This document shows positions 1 to 10,734 of a stretch of DNA of 64,000 nucleotides, piece after piece (position 1 is the first letter of the stretch; each line of letters starts with the position of its first letter). The notes beneath the pieces were generated by a model. It searched no databases, was not told the origin of the DNA, and saw only the letters and a list, made by a program, of their open reading frames with translations. Origin of the DNA: Symsagittifera roscoffensis (lineage: Eukaryota > Xenacoelomorpha > Acoela > Convolutidae); NCBI RefSeq assembly GCF_963678635.1, contig NW_026971576.1:62001-126000 (forward strand). The letters run 5' to 3'. Position numbers and translations under genes: made by a program.

Positions 1-8
1 ATGAGTGA

Positions 9-233
9 ATGCAAGCTAATAATCCCAAGAATCGAAATCAGGAAAATCACGCCAGCGCTAGACCTTCTAAAAAAGTTACAAAAACTTTGCGTTCCAAATC
101 AAAAGTGTCTGACAAAAAGCCCAATCAACCAAATCCACCCTGTGTTGTTTGCAATGGCAAACATGCCCATTGGTCCTGTACCGTCTACAAAGAGAAAACT
201 CCTGCTCAAAGAGCAAAAACTGCCGCCGAGTAG
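9..233 (+). pseudogene. BEL gag zinc-finger fragment (copy 1)
   Basis: The 74-codon frame starting at 9 carries CVVCNGKHAHWSC followed by a KEKTPAQRAK stretch. This is the retrotransposon gag CCHC-like finger and the basic segment usual in BEL/Pao gag before protease. The same peptide recurs in copy 2 (near 9930-10160), and the third BEL element has the matching CLVCKGKHSIFKC at about 62250. A longer overlapping frame (1-429) is out of register with these motifs and is treated as a shadow. The frame stops at 231-233, and the rest of gag resumes only after a shift. Confidence 0.7.
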
Positions 234-339
234 AGGTTGTGTTTTTTCTTTCTGCGATCAGACCCATTTTTTTGAAAATGCACAAAATCTAGAAAGTGCA
301 ACAAGCCTGATTGCAGCAGCCCTCACAATGCGCTCCTTA

Positions 340-615
340 ACGGAGACGAAAGAAGATACCCCGCAAAAGACTCAACAAAGTCACCAGCTAAGGAACAAAC
401 CTCTTGGCATTCCGTTAGTCTGGAAGTGAAAAAAGTGAAAATACTTGCGCCACCTCCGTTCTTTGTGTTAAAGGTCTGCTTCAAATCGTTGAATTGAAAT
501 TATCCAGCAACACATTCAGCTCTAATACTCTTGTTCTTTGTGATTCGGCTTGCAGTCACTCTTAGATTTCCGCTCAACTTGCTGAAAACTTGAATTGCCC
601 AGTGAAAAGTTGAAC
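340..615 (+). pseudogene. BEL aspartic protease fragment (copy 1)
   Basis: In frame with a TLVLCDSACSHS-like segment near 524-565, this is the retropepsin active-site region of BEL/Pao elements, where D-S/T-A/G replaces the DTG triad. An in-frame TAG follows SHS (the second copy has CAG there), so this copy is broken at the active site. It lies just downstream of the gag finger, as expected. The match with copy 2 (about 10440-10535) and the third element (about 61830-61950) supports the call. Confidence 0.6.
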
Positions 616-809
616 CTGATAGTCAGTGGAATAAACTCAACACAAGTTTTAAAGACGAAACAAGTGGAAATAGTATTTTTGGTTTTAATGAATCCAAATC
701 ATACAGTTTCCACGCACAACTTTCTGTGAGGACAGATTTAAAATAAGGGTCTGATACCATGAATTTCAGTGAAATTTAAAAAGTTTATCCTCATTTGGCT
801 CCAGTGCCA

Positions 810-1500
810 TCCTTGACGTACCAATACACTGACGTTGAAATGATCATAGGGCGAGACTCTTTTCACGCCATCCGATCATTAGAATTTGACGGCGATAAAA
901 GCGAAGTTCACCGTTTGCGGCACGCTTACCAATCGGTTGGGTCCTCAGTGGTCCTCTACCATCATCTTTAGGTTTGCCATCTCACTGTTTCAAGTGTAGT
1001 GTTGAAGATAAGCACGCTCTAAAAATGCTTGAATCAACTATTTCGTATGACGGAACCCGATACTCCATTGGTATGCTTTGGATCAATAAGGATGTCAATT
1101 TGCCAAACAACTACTACTCCGCGTTTGCATAGCTTAAGTATTTGGAAAAGCGGCTCAAAAAAGATCCTGATCTGAAAAAACTTCACGGTAAAACTATCCA
1201 GAACGATTTGGAAATGGGAAATATCGTTTCTCGACAAGTGAGGACGCCACAAGTGAGGTAAACGTTTTTCAATACACACGTCACATCTTCGTTGCTCGTG
1301 ACTCCCCCACTTGTGCAAATTTTGCGCTTAATCAAACCGCGAGATATAATTACGCCAAGGTTCCAGCTGCTCCTTCTGCTGTCCTTGATAACTTTTATAA
1401 GGATGATTTCTTAGGTTCTATCGCTGATTCGAAAGAAGCGCTAAGCCTGAGTGAAGAGCTTGTAAGTTTGTATAACCCTGGTTTAGCAAAAAAATGAATC
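810..1500 (+). pseudogene. BEL reverse transcriptase fragments with internal deletion (copy 1)
   Basis: Short frames spell BEL pol landmarks. DVEMIIGRD lies near 835-860 (the pre-RT linker of BEL pol). A GMLW ... LPNNYYSAFA ... LEKRL block lies near 1072-1150. A DSPTCANFAL ... DNF.KDDFLGS block spans about 1300-1420 and corresponds to the RT region holding the YMDD-type motif, here altered (K replaces the residue before DD). Roughly 130 codons expected between the second and third blocks are absent. Several stops interrupt each piece. Copy 2 at 10735-11395 is nearly the same. Confidence 0.65.
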
Positions 1501-1689
1501 CAGACAACAGCAAGATTGACTCTGTAAAAGAAATAAAACTAAACGACACCGCAACGCACGTATTACGTTAGAAGTGATATTATAAAAGATACCTTAAACG
1601 TTAGTCCTGGCGAGAACAAAGATATAACAAAAACGCCGTCTTAAATTACACCTCCTCGGTTTTCGACCCAATCGGTTTAGTCGCACCGT

Positions 1690-2340
1690 ACACCGTTTGT
1701 GCCCGGCTTTTACTGCAGGATATTTGGTGTATCTCGGGCCAGCAGTGGGAAGAACCATTGTCAGGTTAACTTCAAGAAAAGTTCATAGAGTGGAATACTG
1801 GTTTACTAATACTTGGCCGAATAGCAATTTCTTGCTGTTTCTTCGACATCCCGGTTGACCAATTATAGCTGCATATATTTAGTGACAGCTCTCAAGACGT
1901 GTTTTGCTCGGTTGCTTTCCTGCCCGGTCGCTCCGTCGTCACAAATGAAAACTAAATTTTCTTTGGTTTTGGAAAAACTAGAGTAGCACCGATGAAACCT
2001 CTTTCAATCCCTAAGCTTGAATTGCAAGCAGCGTTACTGGCGAGCCGTCTGAGACTTGAAATCAAAATAAAAAAGGAAAAAAAATCGAAAGATCATACAT
2101 GTGGACAGATAGCACTACTGTACTGCAGTGTTGAACTCTACCAGTAAGTTGCCTGTGTTTGTGGCTAATCGGTTCTCAGAAATTTTTGAATCCACCACAA
2201 TTGATGAGTGGTTCCATGTGTCCAGTGTCGACAACCCAGCAGATACCGGGACTCGCGGAAGAACTGCTGAGGCTCTGAAAGAAAGCGGTCGGGAGAAATG
2301 TCCATTTTTTTGAAAACCAAAGACTGGGCTTTTAAACCTC
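1690..2340 (+). pseudogene. BEL RNase H region, first of two tandem copies
   Basis: Contains the BEL RNase H landmarks: a LHIFGDSSQ-like segment near 1870, RVAPM..LSIPKLELQA near 1984-2030, WTDSTTVLQ near 2103, and the FEIFESTTIDEWFHV..VDNPAD segment near 2175-2250. It has frameshifts and an in-frame stop. The block is repeated almost entirely 818 bases downstream, starting with the same GTGCCCGGCTTTTACTGCAG words (1699 and 2517). The RNase H domain degrades the RNA strand during reverse transcription; this copy cannot do so as it stands. Confidence 0.65.
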
Positions 2341-2420
2341 ACTCTGTCGTTCTCACCAGCCTTTGACTCAAAAGACCTGCATATGGTTTAAATGAAGGCA
2401 TTGAAGAAGCTGCAATTTTT

Positions 2421-3180
2421 TTGCTCATCGAAAACCACACGAATCTGACTGAGCCAGAACCAAAAGCTTTTGGAAAAACTTTTGTTCTTTTCCGAAACTC
2501 CAAGAAAATTTCGTTTGTGCCCGGCTTTTACTGCAGGATATTTGGTGTATCTCGGGCCACCAGTGGGATGAACCATTGTCAGGTTAACTTGAAGAAAAAG
2601 TTCATAGAGTGGCATACTGGTTTATTAATACTTGGCCGAATAACAATTTCTCACTGTTTCTTCGACATTCCGGGTGACCAATTAGAGCTGCATATATTTG
2701 GTGACAGCTCTCAAGACGTATTTTGCTCGGTTGCTTTCCTGCGCGGTCGCTCCGTCGTCACAAATGAAAACAAAATTTCTTTTGGTTTCGGAAAAACTAG
2801 AGTAGCACCGATGAAAACTCTTTCAATCCCTAAGCTTGAAATATAAGCAGCGTTACTGGCGAGCCGTCTGAGACTTGAAATCAAAAAATCCTGAAAAAAA
2901 AATCGAAAGATCATACATGTGGACAGATAGCACTACTGTACTGCAGTGGTTGAACTCTACCAGCAAAAAGCCTGTCTTTGCGGCTAATCGGTTCTCCGAA
3001 ATTTTTGAATCCACCACAATTGATGAGTGGTTCCATGTGTCCAGTGTCGAAAACCCAGCAGATACCGGCACTCGCGGAATAACTGCTGAGGCTCTGAAAG
3101 AAAACGGTTGGGTGAAATGTCCAATTTTTTAAACTTCACTCTGTCGTTCTCACCAGCATTTGACTCAAAAGACCTGCATA
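2421..3180 (+). pseudogene. BEL RNase H region, second tandem copy
   Basis: Direct repeat of 1690-2340 at an offset of 818 bases. It is slightly better preserved: an open frame at 2421-2846 covers LELHIFGDSSQDVFCSVAF and RVAPMKTLSIPKLEI, and after a TAA the frame 2875-3132 covers YMWTDSTTVLQWLNS and DEWFHVSSVENPADTGT. Acidic RNase H residues are visible (the D of FGDSS and the D of WTDST). The duplication lies inside one element, so it arose after or during insertion. Confidence 0.65.
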
Positions 3181-3789
3181 TGGTCTAGAACAAGGTTTTG
3201 AAAAAGCTGCACATCGAAAACCACACGACATCGTGCAAAAGTTTTTTTGCACATCGAAAACCACACAACTCTGACTGAGCCAGAACCAAAAGCTTTTAGA
3301 AAAGTTTTCGTTCTTTTCCGAAACTGCAAAAAATTGCCGCAATCACGCTGATGTTATCATCTTGTCACGGTCATAGTCGCAACTCTCGTTTGATTACCGA
3401 ACCATCCGAATTATAATTAGCTGAGCAAAAGCTATTGGTTCTGGCTCAGTCAAAGTCGTTCCCCGTCAATTTCAACGCACTTAAAATAACAGTCCCTTAA
3501 AAAGTCTAATCGAATAGCTTCGTTTTCGCCGTTCATCAGTCCCGGTGATCTAGTCCGTTCCACTGACCGTATTCGCCGTCTCGCTGATGTTGAATTTAAC
3601 GTTAAGCATCCCATCATTTTAGATAGCGCACATGTACTCGTGATAATTTTTTTCAGCTTTCGTTCACCAAAAGAATCATCACCAAAGTGTTGATTTCCTG
3701 CGTGCTTTTATTCAATTAGAGAACGTTGTATTGGGGATCTGAACTGCCCTCCGTTCAATAGTACACATTGCGTGTTACGCCGAAAGCGA

Positions 3790-4747
3790 AAAGCTAGTGT
3801 AATTACGTCAATGGGGGCTGACATTTCGTTCGAGCGACTGGGTTATCGACAACCGTCAATCGCGAATTGCGGAGTAGATTACTTTGGCCCGTTTCATGTA
3901 TTAATTCGACGAAGCTCAGAGAAACGCTGGGGCTTCATTTTCACGTAGATGACGACACGTGCCGTTCATGTAGAGGTTGCTCTGTCAATGGATACAAGTT
4001 CCTGTGTAATGGGAATAGAACGCTTCCTTTCTCGGCGGGGAACACCTTCTGTCATCTAGTCGTACAATGGCACGAATTTTGTTGGCTCGGCCGAAGAGCT
4101 GATTTCGTGCATCGACAACTGGAATCGCCATGCACCTATTCTGCTTGCTCACAAATGCCTAGCCTGTAATTTCAATCCACTCAGTGCTCCTCATCATAGA
4201 GGTGTATGGGAAAGGCTCGTACGGAGCACCAAAAGAGTTTTTTGCGATTTTCTGGGAACAAGAAAACTCACTGAGGAAGTCCTCATAACCACGTTTTGTT
4301 TAGTTGAGCAGTCTCTGCACAACCGCTCGCTCACACCCGTATCCTTCGATCCGAACGATCTCGAAGCGTTAACACCGAATCACTTCCTACTTGGACACCG
4401 CGCAATTAGCTTTCTGCCACTAGATTTCGAGCAAAACTTCAATAATCGAAAGCGCTACGCACAAGCGCAATCATATGCAAATGCCATCTGGTTTCGCTGG
4501 CTCCGTTAGGTACTTAACAATGCTTAACAAACGAGCGAAATGTTTTCTTCTCTAAAATTACACTTGAAAACTGGAGATCTTGTTTGGTTGATTGAGCACA
4601 ATAGTCCAAGAGGCCATTACCCGTCAGCGCGAGTTGAATTACGGTAACTACGGCATAGCGCGATCCCCCGTTATTAGATCTTCAACCGGCAAGTACACCC
4701 TCCGATCGTAAAACTCGCACCCATTCTCTCTTCTTTGGGGAGGCGGA
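3790..4747 (+). pseudogene. BEL integrase and C-terminal domain remnant (copy 1)
   Basis: Piecewise translation gives CGVDYFGPFHV near 3871 (first catalytic aspartate of the integrase core), SYNGTNFVG near 4063 (second aspartate altered), HHRGVWERLVRS near 4193 (the third, glutamate-bearing motif), then LTPNHFLLGHRAI near 4370, NAIWFRWLR near 4480 and LKTGDLVWLIEHNSPRGHYP near 4560. The last three belong to the BEL-type C-terminal domain after integrase. TAG and TAA codons interrupt at several points. The order and spacing match the minus-strand element at 57855-58830. Confidence 0.75.
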
Positions 4748-6057
4748 TGTTAGCTCGGCTAACTATGTGTCTGTTTTATAATGCACTCATTTCATATAGA
4801 ATTTTTTGGGTCAGTTTTTAGCAAGAAGGGTTATTTAAAACTAAGAAAACACTTTACCTTAGGAACTAAGACTTGAACTAAAGTAACTCTTGTTTCGGTT
4901 TTTGCTTAAATTTGTTGTTTGGTCGTAGTTGATGAAATTTCTTTCTGTTCAGCCGCAATAAGTTTTGATATATTTAATTGTTTACAAAAGTGTTCAGTTT
5001 GAAGATAGTTGTTCAAATGACCTTTTTCCGCAGTTGCGAAATAATCAAGAAAACTTGTGAATGAAAAAGAATTGTTCGAATTGTGGAGAAGAAAAGTTAT
5101 CAATTATTCTGTAAACTCTGAATTCACACATAATTTTGAGTTTTCCCCGACCGTCCTTATTGTCATAGGAATAAGGTAATTGAATCTTTTTATTTCCCCT
5201 AAACTTAATTCGGCTTTTTGAGTTTCCCACGAATTCATAAAATTTCAAAATAAAACTGTTTAAAAATTGATCACACGGCATTTTGCAAGAAAGAAAGGTT
5301 GTGAAAAAATGTTCACGCTGACATGTTTTAGCATAAAAAGTCATTTTAAATAAATTTTCAATTATTAAATTTCCAAAAAAAATCAAAGGGGGGAGGGAAA
5401 CTGGAAAAGAGCCGGCTTTTTACTCTACCCCCCCTCATATTTTAAACTTTTCAGTTTCTTAGCGCGAGATTACCCGTTAGCGCGAGATGAACTACGGTAA
5501 CAACGGCATAGCTCGATCCCCCGTAATCAGATCTTCAACCGGCAAGTACACACTCCGATCGTGAAAATCGCACCCGTTCTCGCTCCTTTGGGGGCGTTGG
5601 ATGTTAGCTCGGCTAACTATGCGTCTGTTTTATAATGTAGTCATTTCATATAGAACTTTGTGGTTCAGTTTTTAGCAAAAATGGGTTATTTAAAACTAGC
5701 AAAACACTTTACCTTAGGAACTAAGACTTGAACTAAAGTAACTCTTTTTTCGGTTTTTGCTTAAATTTGTTTGTTGGCCGTAGTTGATGAAATTTCTTTC
5801 TGTTCAGCCTCAACTTATTGCAATAAGTTTTGATATATTGAATTGTTCACAAAAATGTTCAGTTTGAAGATAGTTGTTCAAATGCCCTTTTTCCGCAGTT
5901 GCGAAATAATCAAGTAAACTTGTGAATGAAAAAGAATTGTTCGGATTGTGGTGAAAAAATTTATCAATTATTCTGTAAACTCTGAATTCACACGTTATTT
6001 TGAGTTTTACTCTAACCTCCCCCCCTCCCTCATATTTCAAACTTTTCAGTTTCTTAG
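4612..6057 (+). repeat. Tandem duplication of BEL pol tail plus presumed LTR
   Basis: The block 4612-5462 (pol C-terminal tail, then the putative LTR start TGTTAGCTCGGCTAAC at 4748) recurs at 5463-6057 (LTR-like start at 5602). Shared landmarks include ACTACGGTAAC, CTTCAACCGGCAAGTACAC and the long T-rich text around 4860-5090 and 5710-5950. The first copy carries about 260 extra bases (5140-5400). The TG-start short inverted repeat follows a purine-rich stretch, as expected for a 3' LTR boundary, but I did not find the matching 5' LTR in the window. Confidence 0.55.
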
Positions 6058-6749
6058 TTGCCCTACGGGTTATTATGACTGAATGCGTGATGTTACGATG
6101 GAAAGTAAGAAGAAGAAAAGTGTTGTTAATAGTTAAGTTGTTCCCAAGCAAATCATTATAATATTTACAACGTAAAAGCAGCTTTATCAAAATAACCCAA
6201 GAGGTTTTGAAAGTAACCCATAATCAGTCTTCAAATTTAGGCTCTTTTTACTTCTCCCCAACCTCACATGAGCATCAACTTTATGGTCTAACGAGTGATT
6301 TTACAAGGTTAAATATGAAGACCAAAAATTTTTTTCTTGGCCTGGTTTATCTGCATGTCAATTTTCTTGACAATCGGACAATGCAAACAGTAATTTTAAT
6401 TTTAAAACCAGCAGGTGGGCAGGAAAAGGAAAAAGAGCCAAAATTTAAGCTCGTAAAGCCTCTTCGTTACGTCATATTAATCTTATGGAGGAGGGGGTGT
6501 AATGGAAAAATTAAACTCCAGCAGACGCCTCACGATCTTCTCTAAGTTTATCAAATCACTCCATAAATTTGCTCACCACTTTCTAAAAGTCATTTGTACT
6601 TAATATGATTTTGTAAATAAGTTTGAAAAAAGATGTAATTTTTTCCTAATTTCAGCTCAATTTAATTAAATTTTGCGCTTTGAAGCAGCAGCCACATATT
6701 AAATATTGAAGTTTGATTTTAAGTTGATTAGAAAGGCGAAATACTTGAA
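6058..6749. other. AT-rich spacer before CAP copy A
   Basis: No gene is visible. The sequence is nearly repeated at 11500-12187. It starts with a GGTTATTATGACTGAATGCG word that is also recognisable in altered form at 9010 and 14438, that is, at both ends of the CAP-bearing unit. Frames found here are short and not conserved between the two copies. Confidence 0.5.
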
Positions 6750-7274
6750 ATGTTTTTGTTGACGAATTGTATTGTTCTTGTCCAATTGATCAATCTGGCT
6801 GTGTGAGAAAGTTTCGAGGTTTTCATCCTTGACGCCCACAACAAACATCGGCAGAACGGCGGGCTAACCGACTTGACCTATGATGACTCTGGAGCTGGCG
6901 AGAGAAAGGCGGGGGACTTCCTTTCTGATATGTGCTCAAAAGGAGAAACCCCGGAGAACTCCGATATTATTGTCGTCTACTCAGTATCACCTAGCCAGTC
7001 TTGGTCCGAGCCCAAAGATATTTCATTGGCCAAGAAGGCCTTTGAGGATAGCTGCGATGATGCAGTAGAGAAGTTCAAATCTGATGAAAGTTGTCTTAAT
7101 GGCTGTAGTGATTCTGAATTTGAAATTAATGCTGCAGACGTTTTGAACGGGTCGGTGGGCGAACTAACACAGAAGTTGTATTGTAAAGTAAAGGTATTTC
7201 ACATTCTAATATCCTTCCTCGCCTGTTTTTCACTTCAGCTCTGCCGTTTTCCACGGGCTGAGTTTTTCGACTGA
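6750..7274 (+). pseudogene. CAP/SCP-like secreted protein gene, copy A (nonsense at codon 19)
   Basis: The frame starts at ATG 6750 with a hydrophobic leader like that of copy B. It hits TGA at 6804-6806, where copy B has GGA, and then stays open to 7274. The remaining frame has FILDAHNKHRQNGG (first CAP helix), DLTYDD, and VGELTQKLYCK near the end, which aligns with the CAP signature around the conserved H/E-F/L-TQ-x-x-W motif in degenerate form. CAP proteins are secreted and often Cys-rich. A GTATTT donor-like site at 7194 and a CACTTCAG acceptor-like site at 7238 bound a 45-base in-phase segment that may be an intron. This copy looks dead unless the leader is supplied otherwise. Confidence 0.6.
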
Positions 7275-7290
7275 TGATTTGACACGCATG

Positions 7291-7433
7291 GACGAAAAAT
7301 TTCCAATTTTAGTCGCAAGTCAAAACAGTTGAACCAATAGTCAAACAAGGTCAAATCATGGTTCGAACCATGATTTGACTATAACCTTGGTTCGATTGTC
7401 TTGCTTTGCGACTAAAATAGGACATTGTTTGTC
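7291..7433. repeat. Long imperfect palindrome, copy A (foldback/MITE-like)
   Basis: The arms pair around a perfect core in which TCAAATCATGGTTC is followed directly by its reverse complement (about 7350-7378). Further out, TTTTAGTCGCA on the left pairs with TGCGACTAAAA on the right (ends 7307 and 7417), and GACGAAAAAT pairs approximately with ATTGTTTGTC. It lies 17 bases after the CAP stop codon. A second copy lies at 12729-12875. It could be a small foldback transposon or a structured 3' region. Confidence 0.6.
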
Positions 7434-9030
7434 TGTGTTGTCGGTCGAATCATGAGCCGAACGTTTCAGCCCAGGCACTACAAAATAAAAAAAAACATTA
7501 AAAGTTGAAACTGCGAATTGAGTCCCTGTGATTGTTAGGAGCTTCTTTTTTCTATCGCTTCACGTTTTTTCACCTGTTCACCCCATGCAAGGGTCCCTCT
7601 ACCCGCCCGCACTTCTGTTTGTTATCCCAAAATGAGATCCATTGAATCTCCTCCAAGGTCCGTTTTTCATTCCTCCAAACACCAAAAAGGATCGATTCAT
7701 GGGTCGAATGGAGCCTAATCATGGATTAAACAGAAAAAAAATTTCAAATCACGGGCTGAAAGGAATCAAATCATGATTCGAAAGGGGTTTAATCAGTAGT
7801 CTAATAGGATCAAACCAAAATTTGGAAAAAAATTTCAATTTTTGAAACTCAATTTCTATAGATGTCTAATTGAAATGAATTTTCATGTTGGGACTCATTT
7901 ATTTTCAACATGAAAATTCATTTTAAAAACACTTCTATACATTGTGTTCATAGAAATTATTTATATTTTCTATATATTGTCTTCATGGACTTCCATATTT
8001 TGTCTTCCCGGAATTTTGCTGTTGAGATTCCGGGATCTGAAAATAAAACCGTGACCTCGATCCGGGTCTTAAAATTGAATGTTCCTACCACAGTTTTAAA
8101 ACCAAACAAAAAAGTTGGTGTTGTTTTTTCACGATGCATGTTGTGAGACCCCCATTTCAACAGAAAAAAAAACAGAACAGAAAGTTTGAGAATAATAGGT
8201 CAAATGGAAAACAGTTTTAGGAGAAAATTGACTAGAAAAACAATTTTTTGTTCAAATTTGGTGGATTGGGAAAGGGAAATTAGATTTGCAAGAGGGCATT
8301 AAATGGTGAATTGAGTACAAAAAGATAAAAAAATGTATGAGTATGAATTCTAAAATAATAGTACAAATGAAATTGCAAGAACTTGATTTGAACTTGAAAG
8401 ATTTTTCTTCAAAAACTTCAAAAGTGAGCACTCAGAATGTGATTTTATTTATCCGAGAGATTTTTTCGGTGTTCCAATTGAGTAAAGCCGTGTTTTTCAT
8501 GCTTTATTGACAATTCGGTCGGGTATAAAGAGATATTGGTAAAAGCTATTCTGAAGATTTCGAAATTGAGTTGCTAATTTGCGTTCTTGTTTATTAGATA
8601 ATCAGGGGGTTTGTGAGCTAGGTTAGTTTTAGGATAAGTGATTTTGGAGATTTTTCATTTTATGTTATTTTTATATCCTTATGTGATTTCTACTTATCTT
8701 TTGTGGGTTTCTAGGATCAACAATTTATTCAATATTGTTAGTTTTTATTCAAGTTGATAGAGAGAGATTGTAATTTTGATGTTTGATTTGTCAAACATGA
8801 AAGTGTTGCTTTTTTGACCTGAAAGGCGGTGAGTTCAAAATTGGATTTTATTGTTAATTGAATGGCGGTGGCGAACAGACAGTGGGTAAAAGAAAAAAAT
8901 CTGTGATCGGTTGATTAATATATATATTTTTTGAGAACTTTGAGAAGAACTTTTTTGGCTGTTTTCCATTTTTCCCTCTTGAAAAATACCGAGTTGTATG
9001 TTTGTTTTACGTGTTATTACGGCTAAATAA
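7434..9030. other. AT-rich segment downstream of CAP copy A
   Basis: No convincing gene. It holds several degenerate copies of a TCGAATCATG-type word in both orientations (near 7445, 7690, 7713 and 7765). It also has a perfect 18-base hairpin (7873-7890 with 7906-7923, 15-base loop) and a GC-richer patch at 8005-8075 with CCCGGAATTT and ATTCCGGG facing each other. The whole stretch recurs at 12876-14470. It ends at an abrupt junction with BEL gag sequence near 9040. Confidence 0.5.
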
Positions 9031-9795
9031 GTGATGTTAACTAAACCCCGACAATATCTTGACACCAAACAGACCCTCAGCCTCTTTGAAAGTTTTAAGT
9101 CACGAAACTCTGCAACCACATCACACAAAAGTCATGTAGAATTTTCTAAGTATTTGTCTGCGTCAGTGACTTCTAGCCAAAGAAGTCGAGAGCTGAAAAT
9201 TGCTACCTTGCGCCGTGAAGAAATAGAGCGACAAAATGAAGCTAAATTTTGCTTGAAACATCAGAAAAATCTATTAGAACTGGAAGAGTTGGCTGAAGAA
9301 AATTGAGTTAAATTGGTCAAAGCTACCGTAACTGAAAATTCCATTCTTGAAGTCATGAACGAGAAGTCAAGTTCGTTAGACTTGCCCGAGGAGAGTCTTG
9401 CCGGAAGTAAAAGGACATGAAGCTGCGTGAACGAAACAAACGAAAAAATTCAGTCTGCACATAAAACCAAACCGTCACCGAGTGCTGCTGGATTTAAATC
9501 ATTCCGCGTTAACCAAAATAGCCAATCTTTCCAAACGGCATTATCTGTCTCGACTAGTCAATTGGATGAAGATATAACTAATTTAAGAAGTTCAATGCAA
9601 TCCAGATCTGAAAAAAATATTATCCAAAATGCACTCAATGGAGTGAATGCTCATCTTGACAAACTAAGTTGTTCCCCATCATTTAAGATGCAAAATTCCG
9701 ACAGCATTATAATTTTTGCTTCTACCATCTCAAATCTTGTTGGTGTGTTTAAGTCAATCTCCTGTACCCAGGATTGGAAGGCGTTGATTTGTTGA
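9031..9795 (+). pseudogene. BEL gag N-terminal region (copy 2)
   Basis: The frame 9031-9306 is rich in charged residues (SRELKIATLRREEIERQNEAK, with LEELAEEN near its end) and is predicted to be helical. The third BEL element has the matching RRLEIERQNETGIRLKEKEN at the far end of the window. After a stop, 9427-9795 continues with a segment matching SSHSIISFAS..ASIVGVFKS of the third element (here SDSIIIFASTISNLVGVFKS), which belongs to the conserved BEL gag domain. Gag forms the particle in which reverse transcription happens. It is broken by stops at 9304 and 9793 and by a missing stretch between the pieces. Confidence 0.6.
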
Positions 9796-10535
9796 GCCAT
9801 TCATTAGGTAAACTGCCACCCAACATGAAGGAATCGTGGGCTCTTCACACAGTGGAAAGAAGTCTTATACAACCATCTTTGCTCCATTTCGATGACTGGC
9901 TGGCAGAAAAGGCAGAAGCGCATGAGTGAATGCAAGCTAATGCTCCCAAGATTTGAAATCAGGAAAATCAGGCGGGCGCTGGACCTTCTAAAACAGTTAC
10001 AAAAACTTTGCGTTCCAAATCAAAAGTATCTGACAAAAAGCCCAATCAACCGTATCCACCCTGTGTTGTTTGCAATGGCAAACATGCCCATTGGTCCTGT
10101 AGCGTCTACAAAGAGAAAACTCCTACTCAAAGAGCAAAAACTGCTGCCGAGTAGAAGTTGTGTTTTTTCTTTCTGCGATCAGACCCATTTTTTCGAAAAT
10201 TCACAAAATCTAGTAAGTGCAACAAGCCTGATTGCAGCAGCACTCCCAATGCGCTCCTTAACGGAGACGAAAGAAGATACCCCGCAAAAGACTCAACAAA
10301 GTCACCAGCTAAGGAACAAACCTCTTGGCATTCCGTTAGTCTGGAAGTGGAAAAAGGTAAAGGTACTTGCGCCACCTCCGTTCTTTGTGTTAATGGTCTG
10401 CTTCAAATCGTTGATTTGAAATTATCCAGCAACACATCCAGCTCTAATACGCTTGTTCTTTGTGATTCGGCTTGCAGTCACTCACAGATTTCCGCTCAAC
10501 TTGCTGAAAACTTGAATTGCCCAGTGAAAAGTTGA
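9796..10535 (+). pseudogene. BEL gag finger and protease (copy 2)
   Basis: In the working frame, LPPNMKESWALHTVERSL and DDWLAEKAEAHE lie near 9815-9925, followed by CVVCNGKHAHWSC near 10060. After a TAG, the frame 10158-10535 has CNKPDCSSTPNALLNGDERR and TLVLCDSACSHSQISAQLAE, the BEL protease active-site segment. Unlike copy 1, the codon after SHS is open. A TGA at 10533 ends the protease early. The long frames at 9892-10419 and on the opposite strand here are out of register with these motifs. Confidence 0.65.
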
Positions 10536-10734
10536 ACCTGACAGTCAGTGGAATAAACTCAACACAAGTTTTAAAGACGAAACAAGTGGAAATAGTATTT
10601 TCGGTATTAATGAATCCAATTCATACAGTTTCCACGCACGACTTTCTGTGAAGACAGATTTAAAATTAGGGTCTGATACCATGAATGTCAGTGAAATTTA
10701 AAAAGTTTATTGCCATCCTTGACGTACCAATACA

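Larger units (their letters stand above)
1..4747 (+). mobile_element. BEL/Pao retrotransposon remnant, copy 1
   Basis: A decayed BEL/Pao LTR retrotransposon whose 5' part lies outside the window. Reading + strand frames piecewise gives the family order: gag zinc finger, aspartic protease, an RT fragment, RNase H (twice), integrase and the BEL-type C-terminal domain. It has many stops and frameshifts. The central RT block is missing: text resembling the pre-RT segment near 1070-1230 passes straight into the post-catalytic RT segment near 1260-1480. BEL copy 2 has the same deletion, so the two copies descend from one already damaged element. It cannot encode a working polyprotein. The superfamily call rests on protein motifs; I am sure of BEL/Pao but not of the lineage within it. 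Confidence 0.85.

Noticed and set aside
1-429. 142-codon frame at the window start
   Set aside because: It is out of register with the gag CCHC finger that lies in the frame starting at 9 and does not match the other BEL elements in that frame.
9892-10419. 175-codon frame over BEL copy 2 gag
   Set aside because: Shadow frame: the conserved finger and protease motifs are in another frame.
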